Shown in pieces: positions 10,378 through 21,600 of a stretch of 64,000 nt of DNA (the first letter of the stretch is position 1; each line of letters begins with the position of its first letter). Location: NCBI GenBank assembly GCA_036320915.1, contig JAXBDG010000012.1, forward strand, positions 918,501 through 982,500, in the 5' to 3' direction. Both the position numbers and the translations under genes were made by a program. The notes beneath the pieces are model-generated. The model made no database searches. It saw only the letters and a program-made list of their open reading frames with translations, and was not told where the DNA came from. The stretch comes from Linnemannia elongata. Its lineage: Eukaryota; Mortierellomycota; Mortierellomycetes; Mortierellales; Mortierellaceae.

Positions 10378-11945
10378 GATGCTGGCGGACAGTCAGAATC
10401 ACCCTAGCCATTAACAATATCGCAGGATTCTCTCTAACTGGAAAGATAATAAAATATTGCCCTTGTGTGCACCCTTGCTGTACTGTCTTCCCCCTTTTCC
10501 TCTCCTCCCTCTTCCTCCCCCCTTCTTCCCATTCCTCCTTCTACTTTGTAGCTTCAATTTGCTACATCATTTGCTATGGCCTCAAAAAATAGAGAATGAG
10601 CCAAGAAAAGCACGCGCCTCCACGACAATGACATATTGTGGATCATGATGCATGAGCTCCCGAAAATGAGATACCCGATTCGATGGCGTCAATTCGAAGT
10701 GAAAGGAGAGAGAGAGATGACCGTTGCCTTCATCTGAATGGTTTTCGCAGATTATGTTGCTCTGACCATAGGGAATGGTGGAGACGAAGAGGAGGGTGAA
10801 TGCGGCCAATTGGTGTATACAAAGAAGGTGCAGTATCGACCTAAGCCTCAGCGCAACAGTGATAGAGACTGTCGATCAGGCACGAATGGATGGCGATGTG
10901 GCTTTTTCTTCCTTCTTGGCGGCGCCGATGAAGGATAGTTCAATCCATGTCCTGGCGAACGGGCTTGCATGCTGCTTAAAATAAAATTGAAAACATATAA
11001 ACACTGTGGTTTTGTAACCTAATACCTGTGGGGGAGGAGTAATGTTGCGACTCCACTGGAGTGATATAGTGTTTGACTTATGGATGCTCCCATTACCCCT
11101 TTATCACATATTGGGGAAGCTCATTTCTTCGATGCTTATATTGGTTGGATTTCCTATTCCTACACGTGTCGGTGATAGCCATATGAACGGTAGTGTTCAT
11201 AGAAAAAGGCCGCGCTTGCATAGCCTAACATTAAGAACTGCTTTGTTACCACTGCTAGTCACCTCCATATGGCTTCTCGGAGCGCAGAGGGTTATCGTGG
11301 ACTTTTGGCCAGCGTACGTATTGTAAGATGGACGCATTCCCACTACAGTATTGGACTTATCCTCCCATACGTATGTAACCTAAATTCGATTCGATCAATT
11401 CGATTAGATCAATTCGATTAGTAGCGCTAGGCTTGATTTTGTTCATCGAATTATCAGAAGAAACAGGTTAGGACAGGCTTGCGTAATGTAGCTGAGGGGG
11501 GCGATGGTTACAGTGAGGGGGTTGAAGACGGGTGAAGGCAATGTAGGTTGGAGGGACAGGGTTACGAATAAAGTCAGTATCGATAAGATTCGGAAATCTA
11601 AGCCCATGCCGAAATCGAAAGTTTGAGCACCACAACGACGCCGATGAGACCACTGTAAGGTTATGCGTGATTTATCAAAGATGTCGTTTGCGCCACTCTC
11701 AGCCCTCTGAATGTTCTTTCATTTGCACCACATCAGTATCTGAGCCTACTAAAAAGGAGATCAATTTAGATTACTAACCTTAAAATCTTTTCATTTATTT
11801 TTAGCTTCCAGTGTATCGGCATAACAGAACATATAAAAACGATTCATTGTCAGCCAATTCCTTTCCATTCCTATCCATTCGCTACCCTATACCCCCCCCC
11901 CAAATCCACCCCCTATCATCTTCCTTCGAGTAATTCATCATTCTG
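10378..11945. other. intergenic, upstream region of the SMP-30-like gene
   Basis: Short imperfect tandem copies of GATCAATTCGATTA occur at about 11390-11425. A TATAAAA-like string lies near 11832-11838, about 110 bases upstream of the next start codon, and could be a TATA box. A pyrimidine/C-rich leader (about 11866-11940) precedes the start. Frames of 60-95 residues here lack coding character. Confidence 0.45.
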
Positions 11946-12992
11946 ATGCGCGCCACTCTAGCCATTGCAGCCCTCTTGTTCTCCGCCGCCGTGCAAGCCG
12001 ACCGTATGGCGCACGATGGGTCCACGAGATACCCTGGCGTGAAGGCGCTGATTGGATCGATTGAGGGTGCCTCTGTTGACGCCGCTGGCCGACTCTATGC
12101 GGTGGATCAGCAGCGGTTTGTCAATCTGCAGACGGGCGAAGTGCTGTTCGATACCAAGGCCGCCAAATTGCCCGACACCACATTCCTCGCTGCGTCCCGT
12201 GCGCTGAGCAACGGCCATTTCCTTGTCGGAGACGCTGGCTACCACAAGGTCTATGAGGTTGTGCGCGGCCACCACGGCAAGCCGCGCGTGCGCTTCCAGA
12301 GCGACAAGTGGCTGCAGCCTAACGACATGACCATCTCGGCCAACGGCAAGCGCGTGTACTTCTCCGGCATGCGATGGTCGGAATACAAAGGCGACGCGTG
12401 GTACTCTCTTGAACGGGGTCCGCTGAGGCGCATCACCAAGGAGACCACCTACCCTGGCGTCACGCTGGAGCGTATCAACGGCATCGAGCTGTCCGGCGAC
12501 GGACGCCGCCTGTTTGCGACGTCGGCCCATAACGAGATTATCAATGGAGATCAGAAGCCGCAGTCCGCTCAAGTCTATGCCCTCGATCTGGACGTCGCTG
12601 GCAGGCCGGCGAAGGGCGCCAAGTGGCGTATGATGATCGACCTCTACGCAGCGGTAGGCAAGGAAGCGGCGCTCAAGTCTGGCCTGGACCCGGATGGCAT
12701 GCGACTGGACTCGAAGGGTATAATGTACTCTGCTCTTTATGGTCACGCCATGGTCTTGGCGTGGGACACGAACGGCAGACGTGGCAAAAAAGTTGAGCTC
12801 ATCAAGCTCCCCACGATTCAATCGCCAACGAACCTCGAGATGGGTGGTAAGGACGGCCGGACCCTGGTCGTCGTTGGCATCTGCAAAAAGAAAAATGCCG
12901 AAGAGGAGGACAAGGCATGCGTTGACATGATTCGTGTGCCTAATCCGGGGCGTGCTATTACCGATCTTCGCAAGAGATCCAACCGCCATTAG
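11946..12992 (+). CDS. secreted SMP-30/gluconolactonase-like six-bladed beta-propeller protein
   Basis: The intronless 348-residue frame starts with a clear signal peptide (MRATLAIAALLFSAAVQA, probable cleavage after residue 18). The remainder has the repeating blade pattern of the SMP-30/gluconolactonase/LRE family. Landmarks are EGASVDAAGRLYAVD, LQPNDMTISANGKRVYF, INGIELSGDGRRLFAT, GLDPDGMRLDSKG and PTNLEMGGKDGRTLVVV. The conserved asparagine/aspartate metal-site positions of that family (the ND in PND and the D in PDGM) appear present, so lactonase or esterase activity is possible, but the substrate is unknown. It is much more GC-rich at third codon positions than its AT-rich, repeat-laden surroundings. 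It lies in the spacer between the two inverted module arms and has no intact neighbour within 2.5 kb. Confidence 0.8.
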   Translation: MRATLAIAALLFSAAVQADRMAHDGSTRYPGVKALIGSIEGASVDAAGRLYAVDQQRFVNLQTGEVLFDTKAAKLPDTTFLAASRALSNGHFLVGDAGYHKVYEVVRGHHGKPRVRFQSDKWLQPNDMTISANGKRVYFSGMRWSEYKGDAWYSLERGPLRRITKETTYPGVTLERINGIELSGDGRRLFATSAHNEIINGDQKPQSAQVYALDLDVAGRPAKGAKWRMMIDLYAAVGKEAALKSGLDPDGMRLDSKGIMYSALYGHAMVLAWDTNGRRGKKVELIKLPTIQSPTNLEMGGKDGRTLVVVGICKKKNAEEEDKACVDMIRVPNPGRAITDLRKRSNRH

Positions 12993-13799
12993 TTCATTGT
13001 AGAGTCACTAGTTTTAAATATATTCTAGCCATTGTATATCACGTTAATTGCATCAAAAGGCCCTCGCTTAGAAACTGAATGTCGGGTGCAGCCAAAATCC
13101 TATTAAATAATGCAGTGGAAACGTAAAACATAGAAAGGAATAGTTATTTGTGGGGTCATTCCATGTAAAGTGTAAAGTAAGCACGTCCGTGTGATAACGT
13201 CTCTATTCAAGCGTTAGGATAATACAATTGATCCCTGCCCCCAACGGGTTCATTTTTTGCTCTCTTTTTTTTCAAACTTGTGTACTTCTGCATTAATGGG
13301 GAGTGAGTGAATAGAGGAGCAAAAAATAATAAAAAAATGAATAAGGGCAAGGTCGTCCATTTTATGCGTGAGCAGTAGCCTGAGGGTTTAAAGTGCAACA
13401 AAGCGCCCAACATTGGACTCTGATGCATCTGAGCCCAATCATGACCCTCCTCTGAGAGAGTTTCTCGTTCCTTTGAAAAAGTGAGTAGTGTTTCTCTGCC
13501 GCGATTGCGAATAAGTGGTTTCCCATTTATTTTACATGATGCGAATGCGAATGCGAATGTTGTGCGTTCTTGAGAAACAGTGAGAGGGAGAAAATTATAT
13601 GGCACATACACACTCACACTCCATAGAGAAAAGGTCTCGCACAGCTGCACGAGCTATGTGTTTGAACGTTCCTCTTTTTCTCTGCCTTCGATGGATTGTA
13701 CAAAAAGCCTGGTGCTAAAGGCATGTTGTATTCTCTGCATTGTGCATAGCTGATTTGAAACAGAGATGTCTCTTCTTTAATGAAAGGGTTTAAATAGAT
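12993..13799. other. intergenic, no gene seen
   Basis: AT-rich 3' flank of the SMP-30-like gene. A TTTAAATATATTC stretch just after the stop may serve 3'-end formation. A GAATGC hexamer is repeated near 13540-13560. Confidence 0.5.
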
Positions 13800-13816
13800 A
13801 TGTTCTAACACTCTTA

Positions 13817-13978
13817 TCTAACACTCTTAAAGGAATCTTTGAGTTTGCCCAATTCACGTGACTTATGGGATCTAACACTCTTAAAGGAATCTTTGAGTTT
13901 GCCCAATTCACGTGACTTATGGGATCTAACACTCTTAAAGGAATCTTTGAGTTTGCCCAATTCACGTGACTTATGGGA
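13817..13978 (+). repeat. three perfect 54-base tandem copies of part of the upstream element
   Basis: Units start at 13817, 13871 and 13925 and are identical. Each carries CACGTG inside TCACGTGA. Arm A has a single copy, so the expansion happened in arm B after the duplication, and recently enough to stay perfect. Confidence 0.95.
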
Positions 13979-14392
13979 CTTATGAACTTTGAAACGGTTT
14001 TACTTTTGGTCACAGTTGTTGTCCAATCACCTCCCTTTGTATACCTTTTTGGTCCAATCATCTTCCTTTCTATTTGTTCTCTTTTTTGTTTTCGGTGAAT
14101 TCTCCTCTTTTTTCTTTTTTTTCGGCCAATTCTTCTCTTTTTTTCTCTCTTTTTCTTTTTTTTCGGCCAATTCTTCTCTTTTTTCTCTCTTTTTCTTTTT
14201 TTTTCGGAGAATTCTTCTCTTTTTTTCTTTTCTTTTTTTTACTTCTTCCAACCGCTCCTTTTTTTGCTTATTTTTTTCGCTGTCTCTACTCTTTTTTTCC
14301 TCCATTTTTTCTTAAAATTCCTTCCTCCCTTCAGTTGCTCATGTTGTCGTTCCCTCTCTATTTTCTCTCTTTCCTCTCTCTATAGTTCATAC

Positions 14393-14565
14393 AATGTTCT
14401 CCAGTCATGTTCTTATACTACTGATTCTACCGACACTCCGTATTGTAGACGGTAAGGAGGCTTTGGAACTGCTGGATGTCGACTTGCGGTCCTACAAACC
14501 GCTCTCTTACAGGCTACTTTATCAGAGGCGATAGATTGTGTGAAGATCCTAGCTCTCTTGAGTAA
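14393..14565 (+). pseudogene. decayed copy of the small secreted peptide
   Basis: From the ATG at 14393 the frame gives a hydrophobic leader (MFSSHVLILLILPTLRIVDG) in register with that of arm A. It then loses one base near 14475 and later regains the family frame to finish GYFIRGDRLCEDPSSLE at 14565. As in arm A, the stop codon overlaps a GAGTAAGT donor-like string. It could be intact only if spliced in a way I cannot see. Confidence 0.5.
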
Positions 14566-15498
14566 GTTGACCATGAGTATGATCAGCAGGTTCTTGACTA
14601 TTAGGAGTCATTGATGCTTGATGCTCTAGAAGCAGCAATCGTTGACATGGCGATTAATTCTCAAGTACTGTGATTGAACGCGTTCGCTCCTTCCTTTTTT
14701 TAATCATACTATTACAATGGATGTGCGGCTTACTATTGTTTTTTTGTCTTATTACCTTATTAACATGAGTGGGCTTAGTCGTTCTAAGTTCTGCTGTGAC
14801 CTCTATTCAAGGCGATGTTGTGGCTACCCCTTTTTTTGATTGACCAATGCCATCCATAGTTGCTTCTGATTTGCCGCTCTATACTGTTGTTCCAGGTTAT
14901 GAAATTCCTGTCTCATTTTTTGTTGCTGATCACCCATACAACCGTTTTTTTGTTTGTTCCTGGACTTAGACTGCGTTGACTATAACTATTTTCCCCCTAA
15001 CTTTATCTCTGTCTGCTGACATGGTCGGTCATTGTGCATGTAACTTTTTCTCCGAGTTTCTCCCTGTGGTTATGGATTCAGCTTTTTGTTCGCGTTCTCT
15101 CTGCCAATGGAGGATTAGTTCTTTTTTTTTGTTGCACCGATGCATTGCATTGTCCATTGAGGATACTTTTTTTTCAGTTGGTGCCTTGCATATTCTGCCA
15201 TTTTTTTTTTAGTATGCCAGTCAACCTAAAACTTGGTAGTTAATGGGAGGAGAGAGTCTGTTCTTTATTATGCAAGGCTGCAGAGTTAATACACAGGAGC
15301 AGCCCAATGCAGCTACCGACATCAGTACTTAGGGGCCGATGTCTTACATAATGCGTTTCTTAAAAACCGTACCGCGTCAATAAAACCTCTTGAGGCCAAC
15401 GCCTTTATATTTGTTTTCTTTCTTCTTTCTTATTATGTTCACACCTTCGAATTTCTCCCACAACCACATAGCTTCATCCCCTACTCATCAAACCAACA

Positions 15499-17642
15499 AT
15501 GGCAAAAACACCCAAAGGACATAATAAGCCTTCCTCTGAACCAAGGCCTCCAATTATACTTCGCGATGGGACGCAGGTTGGAAGGTACTTAAACTTTACT
15601 CTCTGCTATGCGCTATATACTGATTGTTAAGGTTTATTGGTTTTTTCAGTTTACTCAATATTGATGCTCTGATTTCATTTTATTTTTTATCAATTAGCAA
15701 CCTTCCTTCTCACTTTCCCAAAGGAAAGGCGTCATCTACGCGTCGTGCAATTCCCTCTAAAGGAAAACCACTTGACTCGGAGCTTGACAAGACAGAGGAG
15801 GAAAGTGTGGAAGGCGTGGAAGAAGGAGAAGGAGGGGAAGAGGAAGACTACAACGGTGATATCAACATGCCCACATCAACCACAGGGTATCCAACCGCCC
15901 AATTTCTTCTCCCTCAACTGCCCGGTCATTTCCCTTTTCCTCAGGAGTATCTCACACAAATGGCCAACTACCCACATTCCGGCTACAGCTTCCTCTCTCC
16001 CCCTCAGCCACATTCCAACTCACCTTTTCCTTACACTTTACAACATCTGCCCCCTCAGCAGCTCTCTTCATCTCAACAATTTCTTCCCTCTTTTCAACAA
16101 CCCCTTTCATCGCCATACCAGTTTCAGTTTACACCACAGCAACCTCAGCCCAATTATTACACCTCTGCGACTGTCAAAAAAGGAAGACCAAAGACGGTTA
16201 ACAACACCAACCACAGCAACGGCAACAGCCAGTTTCTTTCCCCTGCTACACCACTTGAGGGTAGAAAGGGAAGAGGAAAGGCAGTCCTTCACAATCAGCG
16301 CGCTCACAACAACAACACCAGCAACAAACCCAGTAACTCTAGCAGCAACGACAGCAGCAACGACATTAGCAAGAACAACATAATTGCCCATGATCCTCAC
16401 GAGGCTCATCACGATGTGATTCCAGAGGACTTCGCTATTACCTACCACGACCCGAGCCTCTATGACCCTAATACCTCCAACGGCCTCATAAAGAAAAAAG
16501 TCGCCAAGATCGTTCCACCTGTGCCCACCATTGCCGACGCTTTCAAAAATATTGCCACTTCACCGGCGAACATGGGTACCCATCCCGTCTCTCCAAGTAT
16601 GGTCTCTGCCGTGGCGTCTGCACCAACTACACATGTCGATCCGAGCGCCATTCCACAGCTTCCTCCTACAGCAGTCACAGCATCCGCTCCAGATGCACCT
16701 AACGTGGGTGTTGACCACTTCCCCATCCCAACTACCGGCCAGCCGCCAACAGCTATAAGTCAATCCGCCTCCTCTGATGGCAATGGAGGGAGCCAGTACT
16801 ATACGGTGAATGATGGCACCTTCTTCAGCATAGGTGGCGACCTACCAAGTCAGTATGAGGACAAGTCAGGTAACACGGTGTTAAGTTGTCGCCACCACTG
16901 GGGCTTCAAGGGCCACCGTCTCTGCCAGGGTACAGACGCGCAAGATTACAACTGTTTGATCTGCTTGAACAAGGCACCGCTTGGAAACGTCAAGCCTTGG
17001 AACGCACGCTGTCTTTCTTGGAAGATAAACGCCCCGAACCCACTACCAGCATTTGACTGTTGTCCCTTCATAAGGGCTGTCCGCCGCCAACGCTGTATTC
17101 TTGGTATCTTTCCTACTGGCACCATCCCTGCGGACTTTTTGGCTGTCTGGAAAGAGTGGTGCAAGTCCAAGTCTGCTACCTGTGCAACAATGTCCTCCCC
17201 ACCTGCTCTTGCCAGTGACAACTCAACGCACTGTGAGGATCCATCGTCATCCTGTCCCTCCAAGTCACTCCTCAATGGCGAACGATCATCGACCAAGCGA
17301 CCGCATGTTGTAGAGGAGAGTTCTGGTGACGAAGGTACTGTTTCGTGGGAGGCTACCGACAATGAGCCTTTGGATTTGAAAAGGCATAAAGGGGCGCTCA
17401 CAGAAAAAGGAAAAGGCAAGGGAAAAGATAAAAGAGGTAAAGAGAGGTACGAGAGCGAGAGCGATGATCAAGTTGGCGGTGGGAAATACAACAACCAAAA
17501 GAGAAGTATCATTCAAGAAGAGAATAACTGCGATGAAGAGAATGAAGAAGAAGAAAAGGAAAAGTTGACAAGAAAAAGGCATATTAAGATCAAGCAAGAA
17601 AAAGAAAAGGAAAATATTGCTGAAGGAAAAAAAAAAAAATGA
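15499..17642 (+). CDS. unrecognised protein with Cys/His cluster and low-complexity flanks (676 aa)
   Basis: Two exons, 15499-15584 and 15698-17642, join in phase across a 113-base GT..AG intron whose position is shared with the decayed copy in arm A. Residues 1-75 are basic then strongly acidic. Residues 80-200 are proline/glutamine/serine-rich. A central compact region at about residues 450-530 holds a Cys/His cluster (CRHHWGFKGHRLC, then NCLICLNKAPLG, then NARCLSW, DCCPF and RQRC) that could bind zinc. The last 110 residues are lysine/glutamate-rich, ending in a run of lysines that looks like nuclear-localisation material. No known domain is recognised. The two-copy arrangement with a small secreted frame upstream suggests a repeated locus or an uncharacterised mobile unit. 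Function is unknown. Confidence 0.65.
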
Positions 17643-18612
17643 GAGTTCATGGTCCCACTTCAAAACCAGATGCCAACCCCCTTTTTCATTTTTCTTGGGC
17701 AGTCTCTGACTCTCAACAACACTCAAATAGTCTTTTTTTGTTCTTTTCTTTTCCTTTTTATCTTCACTCTTCACTCTTCTTTTCTCATTTATCTTTTTTT
17801 ATGCAGTCTCTGACTCTCAACAACTCTCAAATAGCCTTTCTTTTTCTTTTCTTTTCCTTCTTTTTATCTCTTTATCTGCACTCCTCATTTCTCATATGCG
17901 AATACGAACATTGCACTTCATTTTCTACGCTATAGCAACACCATCATAGCAATACTAACAGCGACAAACGTCCATATTTGTACTTTATCATTTTTTGGCA
18001 TATGAAATAAATTCACACTTTATAACAAGCGTTTGTTTATCTCTTTATTTACGTGATTTGTTCAATGTCATCACTTTTCGTACAATGCTAGCTCACCATT
18101 TACTTCAATACACTCTTTTTGAACATTGACATTACCGTTTTCATTTGCCAAGCATTGATCTCACTGTGAATATTGTTCTTTCTCTTTTTGACGTGCAAAG
18201 TGCCGTTAGCGAGCATGTACTTAAACCGTTAGCGAGTATTTACTTTTCCTTTCGTCGCACATTGAAATGGATGAGCACCATCACTGAAATGCATTCTACA
18301 GGCGAAAGACTAAGCTTCAATCTGTTTCAAGTACTATGATTCATCGTATGACATTGTTTTCTAAATGTTGAGAACTAACACAACTCGGAGCATTTGTATA
18401 GAACATATTCAAACATTGCCTGCATTATGTCCGTGATACAGAGGGAGTTTGGAGGTGTCATGACGCTATATTGTCCAATTACCGAAGTTTGTAAAGTACA
18501 GCACAATAGGTTGTGAGGACATAGCCTACTTTTATTGTATACCAAGCTACCCTGTTTTCTTTTCCCCTTCACCATTTTCCTTCCTCAGTTACATACTCCT
18601 AAATAAGACACA
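17643..18612. other. intergenic between the module gene and the Helitron gene
   Basis: Contains a CT-rich tandem duplication and then AT-rich sequence. The undetermined 5' terminus of the Helitron must lie here or further upstream. No gene is supported. Confidence 0.45.
17699..17890 (+). repeat. tandem duplication, 104-base period
   Basis: GCAGTCTCTGACTCTCAACA begins at 17699 and again at 17803; the CT-rich sequence after each is similar but not identical. Confidence 0.85.
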
Positions 18613-21600
18613 ATGTCAACACCGCTGTTACAAGTCGAAAACAACCTAAACCGCATCCCTATCGATTCATTGGGTTTACCAATGCTCTCCCTTCCATGTG
18701 AGCTTTACAACCCACTTTTTCAACCTCAACTTCAAGACTTCCAACAACACACCATAGAGATAAATCCTTCTACATTACAAGCATATGAAGAACCGTACAA
18801 CTATGTACCACTTTACTCCCTCACAGATCATCCGTTAAATTGCAACCCTCTTTTTTACTACGACATCCATGCGCAACAATTCCTACCATTTGAGCAACAA
18901 GTAGTACAGCCCTTCACTACATCTCCATACACACCAACTACCATAACTCAATGTGCAACATACCCACCCTCTTCCAAGGCATGCGACAGTTGCCTGCGAC
19001 CAGGCCATCACAACTCTTTGTCCACAAAGTGTGACAACTATAGGTAAATCTCTCCCCCCCGCTCTTCTGTTTATTACTGCATATCTTTGTTTTGAACCAC
19101 ATGTACTCTTACTATATTGACTTATCTCAATACTCCTCCTTTCTTACTAAGACCACCCATCAAGAAGCAACGTTTTTGCAACACATGCAATGGGACAGAT
19201 CATTGTCGCTCTTCTTCCCATTTGTGTAAGGGGCACAGGACACACTGTTCAACATGTCATGGTACAGACCACTCCAGGTCCACATCTTATTTATGTCCTA
19301 AGAGACAGTATGACGTGTAGGTGCACATTCAAACGAACACTTTGACTGAGTCTTGACCGCATCTGCTTTAGCATGAAAATGTCTGCTATAACATTTAACA
19401 TAACACTACGATGTATTATCACTTGCACGCATAGCAACAACACCAGTGCAAATAAACCAACAAAGGAGGCAACCACTTCAGCAACCCCTTTATCAAGAGC
19501 TATGGAGTCCTTGCCAAACGACTACAATGAAAGCGGGAGCGACATCGACTATGTCCACTATGTTTCCGATGACAGTGACAACGATCTCACAGATGACGAT
19601 GATGAAAGCTCCTTTGTTCCACACAGGTATGAACCTATTGTTTTTTTGGGAAGGCTAATGAGTAAACATGCAATTGCCGGAATCTGAGGCAGACGTAACG
19701 GGTGTGAACAGAAAATAAAAATGAAAATAAGTGAGGAGAGTGTAATAGAAGAGTAGAAATATATTGTACTGCAAGACAAGAAGAGAAGTAAACTACAGGA
19801 AGGCGAGGTATTGAAATGTTGGGGGCCAGGGCAAAGGAACAGAATGAGTTGCTAAAGAATAGCAGTAACACCATTCATCTTTGTAAACACGTACAAGCCA
19901 CTAATGCAACTCTTTTATTATTGTACCATCATACAGTCATGCCGAGGACCTTCCTCTACCCGTACCTTACCCACTTTCCAATAAAGCCCGCGGCATCTGC
20001 GCCACTTGCGGGAAAACATCACACCTTACAAAAGCAAACCGCCAATGTCCCTTCAACACGATTCATACTGTACCAATCGCGCGGCGCCCATTCACACAGG
20101 GTCTTATTTGCGGACCAGACGTGAACGAGAAAGAGATGCGCCATAACTTACAAGCAATGACAGAGTGCCCTCACTGCCACGCTTTGGTATGGATACAAGA
20201 ACGCTCAGCCGGCTCAAGGACCAACCCAGTCTTCTCGATATGTTGCAGCAAGGGACAAATCACCCTTCCACAAATCATGCCTTACAACAAAATCATGGAT
20301 CTATTGCGAGGCAAAACATTCTATCACAACATCAGAAAATACAACTCAGCAATGGCGTTCGCCTCCATGCGATGCAATCTAGACCACAATCTTGCCAACA
20401 ATAAGAAGGGCGCATTCACCTTTCGCATTAGCGGACAGATTATGCACAGAATCGGATCAGTCTTTCCAACAAACAACAAGACCCCTGGATTTTCGCAAAT
20501 ATATTTTTACGATCCCGACATGCAGGCCACCCTCCGAAACAACGTCTTCAAGAACACACTAAGCGTCACTCGACTAAAGGACCTCGAGACATGGTTGACA
20601 TCAATCAACCCATTCAGCGGCATATACAAATCTATGCGGGAACATGAACTCAACTACCACGATGCTCAGCACAATAACCTCACGTTCATCATCCGAGGCG
20701 ACATTAACAGCACTAGCAACAATCAACGCCAATACCAATATGACAAACCTACAACAACAGAGATTGCTGTCTTATTTCCGGACAGCGGCGACAGCTTCCT
20801 CGGTGACAGGGACATCATACTGGAGACACACGAAGCCAATCCCAACTTCCCATTTACACGCATCTGGGAAACCCATCCATCCTACGACGCACTTTACTAT
20901 GTACTCATGCACCCAGCAGGAGAGCATGGTTGGACATACCAAGTCTACCTCAAAAACAGCTTCAAGCATAACCCCTTTGAGTGGTTCTACATGCACAACA
21001 ACACTGTCATTAACAACGCACCCTTCAACAATCACCAGCAATATTTCATTGCCACCAACACCAATGGAATCGACACCTCAACAGAACATCAACAAGAAAG
21101 CAACAATTACAACAACAACATCATCGACATTCTGGAAAGTTACGACCTCCCTTCCGCGCAACTCACCGACTACAACCAACAGACGCATGAAGAACACCTC
21201 AAAGAAGACTCTTCACACTTTATCTCTTGCAGAGAGTTCTACGCCTACCGCCTACAGATGCGACCATATTCCATCACCGACCGCAGATGTTACACCCTTA
21301 TGTTCGGCCGGCTCTTGCAACAATACATCGTCGACCAGTATGCCAAAATTGAGGGTAATCGCCTACGGTGGCTCCGCGACAACCAAGACGAATTCTTGAC
21401 AGCACAGCACCAAGGCCTCGCCGACGCCTATACCGCAAACGATGGCACAACCACCAGCGACATCGGTCACCCAACTGTCCTTCCGTCGTCCTTCACTGGA
21501 GGACCCCGACACATGCAGCAACAATTCCAGGACTCAATAGCAATAGTAAACCGACTCGGCAAACCCGACTTATTTATTACCTTTACTTGCAACCCCAAAT

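Larger units (their letters stand above)
13800..16000 (+). repeat. arm B of the inverted segmental duplication
   Basis: This arm is homologous, in opposite orientation, to 5330-7503. It contains the triplicated upstream element, a homopyrimidine tract (about 14060-14385), a decayed small secreted frame, a spacer, and the beginning of the intact gene at 15499. Homology becomes hard to follow beyond about 16000 because arm A is truncated. Confidence 0.75.

Noticed and set aside
11958..12989. 343-residue minus-strand frame covering the whole SMP-30-like gene
   Set aside because: It mirrors the real gene; high third-position GC removes stops on the opposite strand. The plus strand has the signal peptide and family motifs, the minus frame has none.
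14027..14385. Lysine/glutamate-rich and phenylalanine-rich frames in the pyrimidine tract
   Set aside because: Simple-sequence translation; arm A has the same tract with a different open pattern.
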